This document shows, piece after piece, positions 32,501 to 48,890 of a DNA stretch of 64,000 bases; within the stretch, counting starts at the first letter, position 1; every line of letters begins with the position of its first letter. The position numbers and the translations under genes were made by a program. This DNA is from Gadus chalcogrammus (Eukaryota > Chordata > Actinopteri > Gadiformes > Gadidae), in assembly GCF_026213295.1 (NCBI RefSeq), contig NC_079412.1:7941130-8005129 (forward strand). Reading direction: 5' to 3'. The notes below the pieces were generated by a model. That model worked only from the letters and a program-made list of their open reading frames with translations, searched no databases and was not told where the DNA came from.

Positions 32501-32658
32501 CCTCTCTCTGTTTCTCTGTTTCTCTGTCTGTCTCTTGCGCCATGTTTATCTCTGATTTTATTTGTCTCTCTTGCTCTGTCTCGCTCTATTTTCTCTCTGT
32601 CTCACTGTTTCTATTTCGATTTTTCTGTTTCTCTCTGTCTCTCTAATGTGTTTTTTTT

Positions 32659-32702
<44 letters not shown>

Positions 32703-33203
32703 AAACATAATTGACAGAATATGGCACTATAAATATCTAAGTGACTTAGGTTTACAATATTGAAACTATACATTTTTATATATTAGAAGTTTATTTTGTC
32801 CATTGCTGTGCAATACTCACATACTAAAGTAGTTAGTAAAGTAGTCCAAAACAATAATAATAAAAAAAAACACACATACAAATAGGCACACTAATACACT
32901 CACACACACACATACAAACAAACACACGCACTTGGAACACCACCACCACCTCCACCCCCCTCACCTATACCACCCCTATCTCGAATACCCCCAACACCAT
33001 TGAAAGACAGAGGATCTGGGGGCTCGGATTTCCCCCTCTCATCATGACATCCATTAAAGCGCTGCTTGGCCCCGGGCCCCTCTGGCCCCGACAGCACATT
33101 AGCCCTCGGACCGTTGAGCGGCAACAAGGACCGCTCCTCAATTATTGATACCAACACAACTAATGAGGAAACCTTATCCTTTACTGTCACACACATAGAC
33201 GTA

Positions 33204-33263
<60 letters not shown>

Positions 33264-33347
33264 GGGGACATATTGTCAGCCACTATTGTCGAATGTGCCA
33301 ATGTTAAATATCCAAAAAGCCAAAGTATGTCTAGTTTCTGTAGCAAC

Positions 33348-33387
<40 letters not shown>

Positions 33388-34750
33388 AGCCTATGTGTGT
33401 GTGGCAACAACTGTTTTGGTAGTGAAATGTACCACACTAAAGATTCTGATTAAGTGGAACCTTCTTCTGGAGGACAGAAGGTCCCCAGGTAAAACAGCGT
33501 GTTTCTGACTTTAAATTTGTCAGCATTTGCACATAAACGCACACACAAACACATACTTGACGCCCACACACAGGCACACACACACACACACACACAATGG
33601 CATACATGTGTGTAGTGGGTGTGCTGCTGAGCTATTAGAAGTGTCAGGAGGCCCTTTTTGGTATTCAGTCCAACACACTGTGACTCACAGTTCTAGAGAG
33701 AGAGGGAGAGGGAGAGGGAGAGGGAGAGAGAATTGGGAAGGTACAGCAAAGAAGAAAACAGAGCAATAGAAAGAACAAGACAGAACCAGTGGAGGCGCTG
33801 CGAACAGCATCCAGACAGCGTTTCCAATGGCCCCAGGCTCACATGTTTGTATCTGTGCCTTTGCAAGCAAAGCATTCCTGCTTCAGGGGGATTAATTTAT
33901 GACAGTTTGGTAATCCTTCTCACAAGCATCAAGCTACTCAATTGTATCGTATTTGACGGAGCTTTAGAGGGTGAGCACGCTCTCTCTGTGAAAGAGAGTG
34001 AAGCAGTGCTTGGGCAGAGTGGATAATAATCTGTAACAGTCTGCAATCAGTGTGGCTTTCTGGTCGTAGGGAAGTGAACCATACGAAGCTGGCTGTGACG
34101 CTATCCTTCAATTAGAGGGGATTGTCGGCCACATTGCTATGCACCACACTTTCATTCATCACCCACGCTCTATCCATCTCTCTCTCTCCCTCTCTCTCTC
34201 GCTCTCGCTCTCTCTCTGTTCTATCCTCCCGGTCATCTACACTTGTCACCGCATCTCCTCATCGTACTGTCAGTTTGAGTTTAGCTTAATCTCGCACCCC
34301 CCCTCTGCCCATTCCTCTGCTCTGTCACTCTCTATATAATCTCGTTCTCCTTTTGGCTTGCCTCTCTCTCCATCTCTCTCTTTTACTCTCTCTCCCCTCT
34401 CTCTCTCGCTCTCTCTCTCTCTCACGCTCTCTCTCCCTCTCCTGATTGGAATAGTTCAGTTTCGAGACAGAATCCCAGATGGCTGGTAAGAGGTGTAGCT
34501 CTGCCCAGGCAGGTCTAGAGTTGAATAGGAGAAAGCAAGTGAAGCCAACCGAGGGAGAGGTTAATCCTTTCACGAGTCCACATACACATGGAGCAGAGAG
34601 GAGGGGAGGGCACTGGGACAGGGTCTGGGAGGGCAGCGAGCACACGCCATACACCAATCAGTTCAACAGATGACCCATGTGACCGGCTTGCAAGGGCGAA
34701 GAGAGAGAGAAAGAGGCTGGCTGATAAAAGAGAACGAGAGAGAGCGAGCG
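29521..34750. other. Unique non-coding DNA with many microsatellites
   Basis: Simple repeats: interrupted (CA)n 29895-30000; (TG)n 31780-31808; CT-rich 32500-32700; (AC)n 33205-33261; (GT)n 33351-33383; (GGGAGA)n 33693-33728; CT-rich 34175-34440. A 12-bp inverted pair sits at 31321-31332/31361-31372. No exon could be supported. Confidence 0.5.
33205..33261. repeat. (AC)n microsatellite
   Basis: Pure AC run of 57 bp. A (GT)n run follows 90 bp later (33351-33383), so the pair can fold as an imperfect inverted repeat. Confidence 0.95.
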
Positions 34751-34779
34751 GTCCTGCTCCGTCGCCCCCTTCATGGCTT

Positions 34780-35042
34780 CAACTCTGCATGATGACAAGT
34801 GTCTGCTGCTACTCTCATTGGCCAAGGCAACAACCAATCACAGCAAAGGCATGTAAGGTGCCTTTAGGTTCTACCCAGCCCCAAAAAACAAGAAGCAGGA
34901 GAGAGAGAGAGAGACACACACACACACTCGCAGGCAAGGGAAGACCCCACAGCACACACCCACACACAGACAAGGCAAAGAGAGGAGACCCCACAGCACA
35001 CACACACAGACGCGCGGTCAAGGAGAGACAGGAGACCGCACA

Positions 35043-35124
<82 letters not shown>

Positions 35125-35300
35125 TCAAGGAGAGAGAGGAGACCCCACAGAAACCCTTCCCTTTTAAATATTCCTGTTGGGGAAAGCGGCTTGTCAGCGT
35201 TTTGCTGAAGATCTCCTGGCTGCTGTGGAGATGATCTGGGCTCGGCAGCTTCCCTTCCTCTGATTGGCTGTCACTCTCACATCTCATTTCTCTCTCTCTT
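34780..35300 (+). promoter_or_regulatory. Possible promoter region upstream of a candidate first exon
   Basis: CCAAT-type boxes in both orientations occur at about 34818 (ATTGG), 34834 (CCAATC) and 35261 (ATTGG). A 78-bp (CA)n array lies between them (35045-35122). Downstream is CpG-containing sequence that looks like a 5' UTR. No TATA box is evident. This is an inference from position and composition only. Confidence 0.25.
35045..35122. repeat. (CA)n microsatellite
   Basis: Pure 78-bp CA run within the possible promoter region. Confidence 0.95.
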
Positions 35301-35399
35301 CTCCTTCTGTCCCTCTTCAGCCCCCCCGCCCACCCCCAGCCTCCGTACTCCCTCCCACTCCTTACTCTGTCCTCAGGCTCACCTGAGACCGACAAAACA

Positions 35400-35738
35400 A
35401 CTCAACTCCTCCTCCTCCTCCTCTTCCACCTCAACCACACGCACACTCACTCACAGACTCACACACAAACTGTTCCCACGCTGTGTATTTCACCTGGGGA
35501 GGCAGGCATGGACAACACCAGCGTCTCTCATTCGGCGACTCTACCTCGCCTCTGACGCTGCTGCTCTCCGGTGAAGACAGAGAACCCGGAGCCGTTGTCA
35601 CGTGCAAGAAGGACGGAGATCAGAAGGAGAAGAAGAAGAATAAGGAGGGCAAATCTCCTCACCATAGCAGAGGAGAACTAGGGACCCTGTGCCTTTCCGA
35701 CCGTGGAAGAGTGGAGGCAGCACGCATCATGATTTTGG
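35400..35738 (+). CDS. Candidate 5' UTR and first coding exon of a host gene
   Basis: Non-repetitive, CpG-bearing sequence ends at CATCATGATTTTGG|GTGAGT, a strong splice donor at 35738/35739. The ATG at 35729 gives only M-I-L plus one base before the donor. Upstream, an out-of-frame ATG at 35508 opens a 15-codon uORF. The frame of the 35729 ATG is open for some 80 codons upstream but has no other ATG. The next exon is not in the window or was not recognised. If real, the large repeat-filled DNA to the right would be its first intron. Product unknown. Confidence 0.3.
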
Positions 35739-37257
35739 GTGAGTTGTTGCGTGAGATGCTTTCTTTTTTAGTTGTTTATCTCAATTCGACCGTCCATCAT
35801 GCCGGGTATGAGTCTCTGCATCACGAGCAGAGATGGCAAATTTGGGTATGAATGTATGCATCACGCGTGGTGAATGCAGTTAGAACGATAACGCTGCGAC
35901 GTTAATATGACGTGCATTCGAGCAATTACAGGGAAGGTCAACATTGTTTGGACCATATGATTATGGCACTCTGTGGTCACATGACCTCAGCCCAGCCATG
36001 TATCTCCCCAACCAGCAAAGGGCTTAGAAGGTGAACCACTAGATTCCACCTTGACTTTCATAAACCTGAACCTCCGTTCCTCCACTCTCTGACATCCATG
36101 CGTTATCTTCTTAACACATGGAATATATTAAAGACACGTTTGTTCCAATCGTAATGGCAGTGTGTATAATAGTTGGCCAGCGACATTCAGGCCAGAGGAT
36201 TGCACTGTTCTGAGACAGCGGGGCTTTGGTCTTTAGTATTCTGCTGCTATAGCGTCCAGTCTGACAGAGGAACCGCTGGGATCAGTACAGAGTGCTGTGA
36301 CCGCTGCAGAGATGTGAGCTCTCCCTTACCGCTTCTGTAAGTCCCCTGAAACCTGTGTGTGTGTGTGTGTGTGTGTGTGCACTGTGTAAATAGATAGCAC
36401 AATCCTACAATTGTTTTACAAGTGTGTGTGTTTGTGTACAATATACATGTTAGTTTGTGTTTCGTTTGTCTATGGGGTGTGTGTGTGTGTGTTAATGTTA
36501 AATAGAAGGAACATAGGATCAGGAGCCGATACGCGTTAATGGCTCCATGCGTTCATTTCTTCATGTTTTCATGTGGGAAGTGTTTTCACCCGGTGACGAA
36601 AAACATTGATCTGCCTTGTGCATGTTTGTGTGTGAGTGAGTGTGTTTGTGTGTGTGTGTGTGTGGGTGATGTGTGTGCGTTTCTGCGTGCCCTGACCGCC
36701 ACATTGTTTTAACGCATGCCTGAGCTGATTCAGACATTGCTGCGCTGCGTTCCCCCCCCGCCCCCGGCAGGCATGCTTTAGAGGAGACCGCCGTAATGAT
36801 TATAGGGAGCGGTGTAGTCTGAGGTGTGCTTGTTTGATGGCTCCAAGTAGTGTTTAGGGGGCTCCCTGCCAATCACTGAAGCTTATATCACTGAAAGAAC
36901 GAGAGTGAGAGGGATATATACATATATATATATATAGACAACTTGATCAAACCAGCACACTAGATATGTTTGGAAGGCAGATGATGTTTTTGTGGCATGT
37001 GAATGGTGCTATTAACCCCTACATAGCACATCATGGAGGTCCAAATACATATGGTCCTCTTAACGTTTCACATCTTCCCTGGGATTATAGTCTGTCTACA
37101 CACAGTTGTAAAGGAAGGAATAGAGAAGAGGAACGGTGACAGAGGAGTTAAGTTAATCCTCAAAGGAACCCTTTTGTGATTCGTGGGTTGGAAATTCTGA
37201 GAGAGAATCTAGGTATTGTGGTCATTTGCGAAAGAAGCAAAATCTTTTTTTGCCCCC
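35739..37257. other. Non-coding, probable intron or intergenic DNA
   Basis: Short (GT)n tracts at 36355-36380, 36478-36492 and 36628-36664. Inverted GCATGCCTG/CAGGCATGC near 36715 and 36767. No gene seen. Confidence 0.4.
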
Positions 37258-37279
37258 CCCCCCCCCACCCCCATATATG

Positions 37280-37288
37280 TATATCTGG

Positions 37289-37328
<40 letters not shown>

Positions 37329-37860
37329 AACTGGACATTTAAATGTATGTATAACTGAAGATATATATGTCGGCCTATATATAACTGGAGATGTTTACGT
37401 ATGTATATCTGGAGATATATATGTATGTATAACTGGACATTTAAATGTATGTATAACTGAAGATATATATGTCGGCCTATATATGACTGGAGATGTTTAT
37501 GTATGTATATCTGATGATGTACATCTAGGCCTTTGTATAACTGAAGATACATTTATGTTCGTATGTCTGAAGACATGTAAAACTGAAGATATATATTTTT
37601 ATTTGTATGGATAACTGAAGATATATGTGTTTATATGTATAACCGGATATACAGTATGTATATTTAACTCAATATATATATGGATATATACGAAGATATA
37701 GATGTATGTATAAGTGAAGATATAGGTTTATGAACAACTGAAGATAGATATGCATGCATATCTTCAGATATATGTGTACATATATCTGAAGATATATATT
37801 TGATATCTAAAGATGCATGCATATGTATATCTGAAGATGTATGTATGTGTGTATCTTCAT
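37280..37860. repeat. AT-rich minisatellite built on TATGTATAACTGAAGATATA
   Basis: After a C14 run and an (AT)n tract (about 37291-37320), variants of a 25-30-bp unit (GTATGTATAACTGGACATTT, GTATGTATAACTGAAGATAT) repeat to 37860. A higher-order block of about 105 bp (starting 37321) is nearly duplicated at about 37424. Long open frames rich in Tyr/Ile/His are by-products. Confidence 0.85.
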
Positions 37861-40467
<2,607 letters not shown>

Positions 40468-41291
40468 CTCTCTCTATCACACTCTCTCATTCTTACCCTG
40501 ACCCTTACCATAATTTATAGTGAGGACATCCGAGGGATCTGAATGGTGCTGTTTTCGTTCTATTGCTCCATTTGTTTATGCTGGAGTGTTTGTGTCAGCA
40601 GGTTGTCAATACTGTCTGTAAGTGACTCTAATGAATAGGCCTGTTACTGGACTGGTGGGAGGGCAACACGTCATCTGTGTATGGAGTGTGTGTGTGTAGG
40701 TGTGTGTATCTGTGTCAACGTTAGGGTGTGTGAGTCACATGTGCATGCATGTGTGTGTTAATGTTACTACATATGTGTGTGTGCGTGCGTCTGCGTATGT
40801 GTGTGTGCCTGTGTGCACACACTTGCACTTGCCTACGTGTGTGTGAGCATGTGTGCATGTGACTGTCTACATATCTGGATGCGTGTAAGTGCCCCGGTTG
40901 TGTGTATGTGCGCTGCCATCAGCGTTGAGTTTATAGAAACGGCATCAAGTAGCAATCGTCATCAGTGCAACCCGCCAAACCTGAAGAATGTTTTTTCCCT
41001 TTAAGACAAACACCTGCATCCAACACCACCACCAGCAGCCTGCTGCCGCCGCCGCTGCATGAGGCATGCGGCAGCACCTGTACCTGGTTACGGTGCAACG
41101 TTGGTGTCACATTAATGGCTCCTCTCATGGGGCCACAGCTGGGAGGGGAAGCGCATGGAGACCCACTTCAACCCCATTCTGATATTGATTCATTGCACAT
41201 TTTCCCATTTAGTTTTGTATTGTTTTTGTATTGAGTATTGCACAATTGTATGTCATTTATGAGGCAGATATTTACAGATATTAAGAGGGAT

Positions 41292-41296
<5 letters not shown>

Positions 41297-41341
<45 letters not shown>
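41297..41341. repeat. (GA)n microsatellite
   Basis: Pure GA run of 45 bp within otherwise unique sequence. Confidence 0.95.
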
Positions 41342-41344
<3 letters not shown>

Positions 41345-41862
41345 CTTATAATATACCTCCCTGGTACTGTGTTGACCCTGGGATGCGGCTGCTTCATTTT
41401 GCACTCACAATACAAAAAACTCACTTACAATTAATATTGACACTTTGAATGAAATGTGTGGACTAATTATATTCTGCTGTGTACACTGAATGCATATTAT
41501 TCTGTGTTTCGGACACAATCTTTAATGGAATGGAAAATTATTAAAATGTATACATTATGAAATTATTATTGATAACGTTAAACATTGATAGGCATTTTGG
41601 GTTTAAATAAAGTATTCAATTTTGATAGTTTCTCTTATAATTTCTCCCCATCAAATGTAAAAGAGCTAAGTGCTCCACTGAACAACAACATTTTTTAATA
41701 CAACGCAAATGCAGGGTTCATGAATATCAATTTCCCTAAACGTCGGCCAAGCATTAAAAGGTTGAGCAAAGCTTGCGTTCAGCAGCGAGGGGGGCTGCAT
41801 TCATCATGGCCCCTCTTATTGTGTGAGCTCCGAGGAGGAGACAGGAGGGAAGGGGCGAGGGA
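41342..41862. other. Unique AT-rich stretch
   Basis: No gene or repeat family recognised. Confidence 0.4.
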
Positions 41863-42288
41863 GGGAGATACACAGAGGGAGAGAGAGGGAGAGACACAGA
41901 GGGAGAGAGAGAGGGAGAGACACAGAGGGAGAGAGAGAGAGACACAGAGGGAGAGAGAGAGGGAGAGACACAGAGGGAGAGAGAGAGAGACACAGAGGGA
42001 GAGAGAGAGGGAGAGACACAGAGGGAGAGAGGGGGAGAGATACAGAGGGAGAGAGAGAGAGACACAGAGGGAGAGAGAGAGGGAGAGACACAGAGGGAGA
42101 GAGAGAGGGAGAGACACAGAGGGAGAGAGAGGGGGAGAGAGAGAGGGAGAGACACAGAGGGGGAGAGATACAGAGGGAGAGAGAGAGGGAGAGACACAGA
42201 GGGAGACACAGAGGGAGAGAGAGAGGGAGAGACACAGAGGGAGAGAGAGGGGGAGAGAGAGAGGGAGAGACACAGAGGGAGAGAGAAC
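41863..42288. repeat. Purine minisatellite (GAGACACAGAGGGAGAGAGA)n
   Basis: About 20 variants of a CACAGAGGGA unit with 2-8 intervening GA steps form a one-strand purine tract of 425 bp interrupted only by CAC. All three frames are open on both strands because of this; none is a gene. Confidence 0.9.
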
Positions 42289-42924
42289 TTGACTTATAAA
42301 AGGAAGGAAATTAGCTCTGTGTGGCTCTGGGGCAAAGAGTAAATTCCTCTGAGTGCGTATGAGTTAGAGTCTCATGCTAAGGCTAAATAAATGGGGGTAA
42401 TCAATTCTCCTTGAGGAGCGGGAAGGTCAACGTCAGAGGGCTTTACCGCAGAGGAAACGGAGGAGGAGGAGGAGGTGGAGGAGGATGAGGGGGAGGAGGA
42501 AGAGGAGGAGGAGGAGGCTGAAGACCGGAAAGCAACTGAAGAGTATGAGAACAGAAGGGAGTGTGAGTGAAGAACGTGAGAGGACAAAGGGAGAGAGTAC
42601 AAAGGCATAGAGGATTAAGGTGAAGAGGCGGCGAGTACAGGTGTATTAACGTACACAGATGACCCACAGTGTTAACATAGTATCTCCACCCTATACACAC
42701 AGCCTTCCGTGCCTTGTACCCTGACTCACACACACTCTCTCAGTGTGTCTGAGTCGTCTCTCTCACACACCGCTGTAATGAGCCACTGTCATGTCCCCTC
42801 TAGGCCCGGGCTGACCCTTTGTCAGAGTAGAAAAGACCAAGCCCCCGCCATCCACACATCTCGCATGCAGGGTCAGCTGGAATACACAGACTGTATGTTT
42901 GTGTATTCCAGCTGACCCTGCATG

Positions 42925-42930
<6 letters not shown>
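42289..42930. other. Non-coding with GGA-rich block and hairpin
   Basis: A (GGA)n-rich block lies at 42458-42520. A perfect 26-bp hairpin occupies 42863-42925 (listed separately). Confidence 0.45.
42863..42925. repeat. Perfect 26-bp hairpin, 11-base loop
   Basis: Bases 42863-42888 are exactly inverted at 42900-42925. A (CA)n tract starts six bases later at 42931. Confidence 0.95.

Positions 42931-42966
<36 letters not shown>
42931..42966. repeat. (CA)n microsatellite
   Basis: 36-bp CA run followed by CGCGCGCACACG sequence. Confidence 0.95.
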
Positions 42967-42969
<3 letters not shown>

Positions 42970-43152
42970 GCGCACACGTACACGCACATACACATACAAA
43001 TGCAAACTCACAGAAATAAATAGCTGAGGCTTTTTGAGTCCGAGAGGCCCCAAAGCAGTCTTTTAATCCTTAATGTTACATGAACGGCCTAAAATAGGCT
43101 AAATCTCTCCCTCTGTCCCGGTGGCCCTCATCCAGCCAACCCCCACTGCTGC

Positions 43153-43227
43153 CCCCACACTGTACGTGTGGGGAACAGCCAACCCCTCATGGCTGTTCCG
43201 AGTACACTGTACTCGGAACAGCCATGA
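43153..43227. repeat. Two adjacent perfect hairpins
   Basis: CCCCACAC/GTGTGGGG around TGTAC (43154-43174, boundaries within one or two bases), then a 20-bp stem 43187-43206/43208-43227 with a one-base centre. Both share the GTACACTGTAC/CTGTAC-type centre sequence. Confidence 0.9.
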
Positions 43228-43989
43228 ATCAACAAACCATCCCAGCTCCGGGGCTAACACAACGTGGCAGTAGGCCGATGGGCGCCGAGCTGCCCCTGCG
43301 TGGCTCTGGCGCCCCGTGTGGTGGCGGTGGGTAGAGGTCTGAGAGAGGCTTTTGGAGGGTTTGGACGGAGTCTGGAGCAAGTCCAGGATACCCTCACTGA
43401 CAGGTAGATATCGGAGCTGTGCGGCTGGGTGCAGTCTGTTTCTGGTATGCACACCTGTCCAACACAAACACACACACACACCAACACACGCTGCCCTGGA
43501 GAGAAGGAGATAGGGCTCTGCTGGGACCTGCACCAAAGCCCTGCCCTGCCTTGGGGAGGGGGGGGGGGGGGTAATGGGAGAAGGGTGGAGGTGGAGTTTA
43601 GGGATGGTTCCAGTGCCAAAGAGAGGTGTGGATTGGAGGGCTAGAAGGGACAAAGAGGTGGTGTGTTTTGCTCTTACATACACAAACACCACCACCATCA
43701 CCATACACCACCACCACCATACATAACCATCACCATACACCACTACCACCAGCATACACCACCACCATATACCAATTTGGTCCATATTCGTTAATCTCGC
43801 CCACCTTTGATTCTGGGCCAATGATATAATCCCCACCCGGCAGAAGGCAGCGCGGACCAATGTCCGTGCTATAGCTCAGTGTCAAGCTGTTGGTTCAATG
43901 CTAACTAGCCTGCTTCTTTCTTTAGCAATGTTTAAATCCCCCGGTGGCGGTCACACACATAATACATCATCATAACGCTCCATTTTCGT
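43228..43989. other. Unique stretch with poly-G and (CCA)n
   Basis: A run of about 16 G lies at 43557-43572 and CACCAC repeats at 43685-43770. No gene was supported. Confidence 0.4.
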
Positions 43990-44028
43990 CTTTCTTACGT
44001 CCTCCGCTGTGCGGAGGACGTAAGAAAG
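43990..44028. repeat. Perfect 18-bp hairpin, three-base loop
   Basis: Bases 43990-44007 are exactly inverted at 44011-44028 around TGT. Confidence 0.95.
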
Positions 44029-44293
44029 GAGAAACAATGCCCCCCATGCTGTGTTTGTAGGATATCTACAGAAGGTGAGGTGGCATAATGCTGCAGACAT
44101 TTCCACCGGGAACAGGCTGCGTAGGAGGGACTACTGACTCTGGGCTCCTCCTCTTCCCTATTCTTTCACGTCCCTTCAATCTGTGGACTCTGCTGCCCCA
44201 TACCTGGGAAACACACACACACACATGCACACACACAAACATTCTCACACACAGGTAAATGCCCTCAAACACATGCAAACACATGCGCCAAAC

Positions 44294-44452
<159 letters not shown>

Positions 44453-44909
44453 GACAGTGAAGCCCTGAAGGAGCAGCAGCCCCGCAGTGGGCTCTGGTAC
44501 TCAAGACAGAACAAATTAAGGTCACAGCAGGGGGAGTTACACCAGCGAACCACAGCACATCCTGGCAAGGTGCGCGCGAGCGTGTGTGTGTGTGCGTGTG
44601 TGTGTGTCTCCCGACCTCTAAAGAGACTAAGCAGCTCCAGGGAGGGCCTTCGTCATGTGGCTGCCATCCAACCCAGCCTGTTGTGCCACAGTGCTTTGAA
44701 AGGCAGAGTTTGGAACATCATAGCATGATTGATCCCACTGAAGCCTCCATGCGGGCCCTGCAGGCCTTTGAACGCTCTTCCTGAGGAAGACTGTGCTATC
44801 ATAGCCTCGCCTCTGTTCACTTTGTGTGTCATCAACCCCCCATCTCTGTCCTCCACCCACCCCTCCTCATTCCTCCAATGACTGTCGGATACCTGCAGAA
44901 ACACTGTGG

Positions 44910-45023
<114 letters not shown>

Positions 45024-45216
45024 GAGAGAGAAAGATGCTGTGTCACAGTCCACCTTTTCAGCGATAAAACAAGCAGGACATTGCAGGAAACAAGCAGAAC
45101 ATTAATCGAACATACTAATATGATGCAACTGCACTTTATGTAGTTTAACGTTCTCTCTCTCTCTCTTCTACAAGAAGTACTGAGGCCACCAAGTAGTACT
45201 GACCCGTCCATGCTCA

Positions 45217-45235
45217 TCTCTCTCTCTCTCTCTCT

Positions 45236-45330
<95 letters not shown>
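45217..45330. repeat. (CT)n microsatellite
   Basis: CT run of about 114 bp with one CCCTCC interruption near its start. Confidence 0.95.
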
Positions 45331-45333
<3 letters not shown>

Positions 45334-45489
45334 CTTTGTCTTTGTTTCTCTCTCTCTCTCTGTCCCTCCCCCAGCAGAGGCCGCAGACCTCCTCCAGGGT
45401 GGTATCATATTCTGCTTGTGTAATCTATCGCTGCAGGGAGGGTGACCTTCACAGCAGCCAGCCTCACAGGAGGCTGCGACACGGGCAGT

Positions 45490-47235
<1,746 letters not shown>

Positions 47236-47292
<57 letters not shown>

Positions 47293-47594
47293 ACACACAT
47301 ACGCACACACACACGCACACACTTAAGAGCTCTCTGTGAAGCTGTTAGTCGCTACTGAGCCAGTACAGATCTACGGTGACCTCAAACAATTGTTTGAGTT
47401 GCTTTCTTACGGTCTGTCCCTCTCCTGTTGCATCTTTCCTTCCTTCCTTCCTTCCTTCCTTCCTTCCTTCCTTCCTTCCTTCCTTCCTTCCTTCCTTCCT
47501 TCCTTCCTTCCTTTTCTTACCAATCAGTGTTCTATGACCATCTCTCGCCCTATCTCTCTCTCTCTCTCTCTCCCATCTCTCCATCTCTCTCTCC

Positions 47595-47637
<43 letters not shown>

Positions 47638-47646
47638 CTCTCTCTC

Positions 47647-47683
<37 letters not shown>

Positions 47684-47692
47684 TTCTCTATC
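47236..47692. repeat. Microsatellite cluster: (CA)n, (TTCC)n, (CT)n
   Basis: CA/CGCA tract 47236-47322; (TTCC)n 47435-47513; CT tract 47546-47692 with interruptions, then (AATTC)n at 47704-47725. Confidence 0.95.
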
Positions 47693-48017
47693 TCGCTGTC
47701 TCCAATTCAATTCAATTCAATTCAAAGTACATGTATTGCCATGGAAAATAAACACAATGCTAAGGCAGTTTAAAATGTAACCAAAGTACTACAAAAAGTT
47801 ATAAAACAAAGTGAAATATTGATTATCAGTACAAGCACGGTGCTATCAATGAGAAGGTCATGCTGAGGAAGTGGATCAAATGATTCCCCGGAACTGGGAC
47901 GCAAAATGAGTCTTACCAATCTCCATATACATTACTGACTGAAAGATGTAGAACAATTACTGTGCAATGTAGATGCACAATATAACTGACACACACACAC
48001 ACACACACACAGATATA

Positions 48018-48087
<70 letters not shown>

Positions 48088-48151
48088 CACAAACAGACAC
48101 ACATGCGCACACACACACACACACATATACTCGCTACTGAGCCAGTACAGA
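47349..48151. repeat. Direct repeat TCGCTACTGAGCCAGTACAG next to CA arrays
   Basis: TCGCTACTGAGCCAGTACAG followed by ATC occurs at 47349-47371 and 48129-48151. Each copy sits just right of a CA array and left of CT-rich DNA, suggesting a segmental duplication of a CA-linked unit. Confidence 0.8.
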
Positions 48152-48173
48152 TCATCATATTTCATGTCCCCCT

Positions 48174-48245
<72 letters not shown>
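47985..48245. repeat. (CA)n and (CT)n microsatellites
   Basis: CA tracts at 47990-48012 and 48023-48084 with short interruptions to 48125, then CT at 48180-48245. Confidence 0.95.
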
Positions 48246-48247
<2 letters not shown>

Positions 48248-48427
48248 GTCCTCTGTTGGCAATGCCTCTCCATCCTTCGTGAAAAACGCGAGTGTTTTTT
48301 CGGTCACTGTAATGCCGCAATCTGAAACTCTGGTCTAATGATGGAGAGTAAGAGAGGAGAGAGAGAGATAGAGAGTGGTAGGCAGGGCAGAAGAGAGAGA
48401 AAGCAATTGTGGGGGTGGGGGGGGGGT

Positions 48428-48805
48428 GATACATACTACTGACAAATAAACCTCTCATACTACTGACACATAAACCTCTCATACTAGTGACACATTAACC
48501 TCTCATACTAGTGACACATTAACCTCTCATACTAGTGACACATTAACCTCTCATACTACGGACACATTAACCTCTCATACTAGTGACACATTAACCTCTC
48601 ATACATACTACTGACACCTAACCTCTCATACTACTGACACATAAACCTCTCATACTAGTGACACATTAACCTCTCATACTACTGACACATAAACCTCTCA
48701 TACTAGTGACACATTAACCTCTCATACTACTGACACCTAACCTCTCATACTACTGACACATAAACCTCTCATACATACTACTGACACATAAACCTGTAAT
48801 ACTAA
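48428..48805 (+). repeat. 24-bp minisatellite (ACTAGTGACACATTAACCTC)n
   Basis: About 15 units of CATACTA(C/G)TGACACAT(A/T)AACCTCT (24 bp) with a few 4-bp additions (CATACATACTA) and one-base losses (ACACCTAACC). No coding frame. Confidence 0.9.
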
Positions 48806-48890
48806 CGACACAAATTAAAATGATACCTTATGTCATAGATGCGGATATTTATTTATTCTAGAAGACTAACTAACTTTTTCAACATTGTTT

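Noticed and set aside
41720..42299. 190-codon Arg/Glu-rich frame (+) and Ser/Leu/Pro frames (-)
   Set aside because: Entirely produced by the purine minisatellite; all frames are open.
43099..43860. 253-codon minus-strand frame
   Set aside because: No recognisable domain. It includes (TGG)n and poly-G translations and the hairpin, so composition explains the openness.
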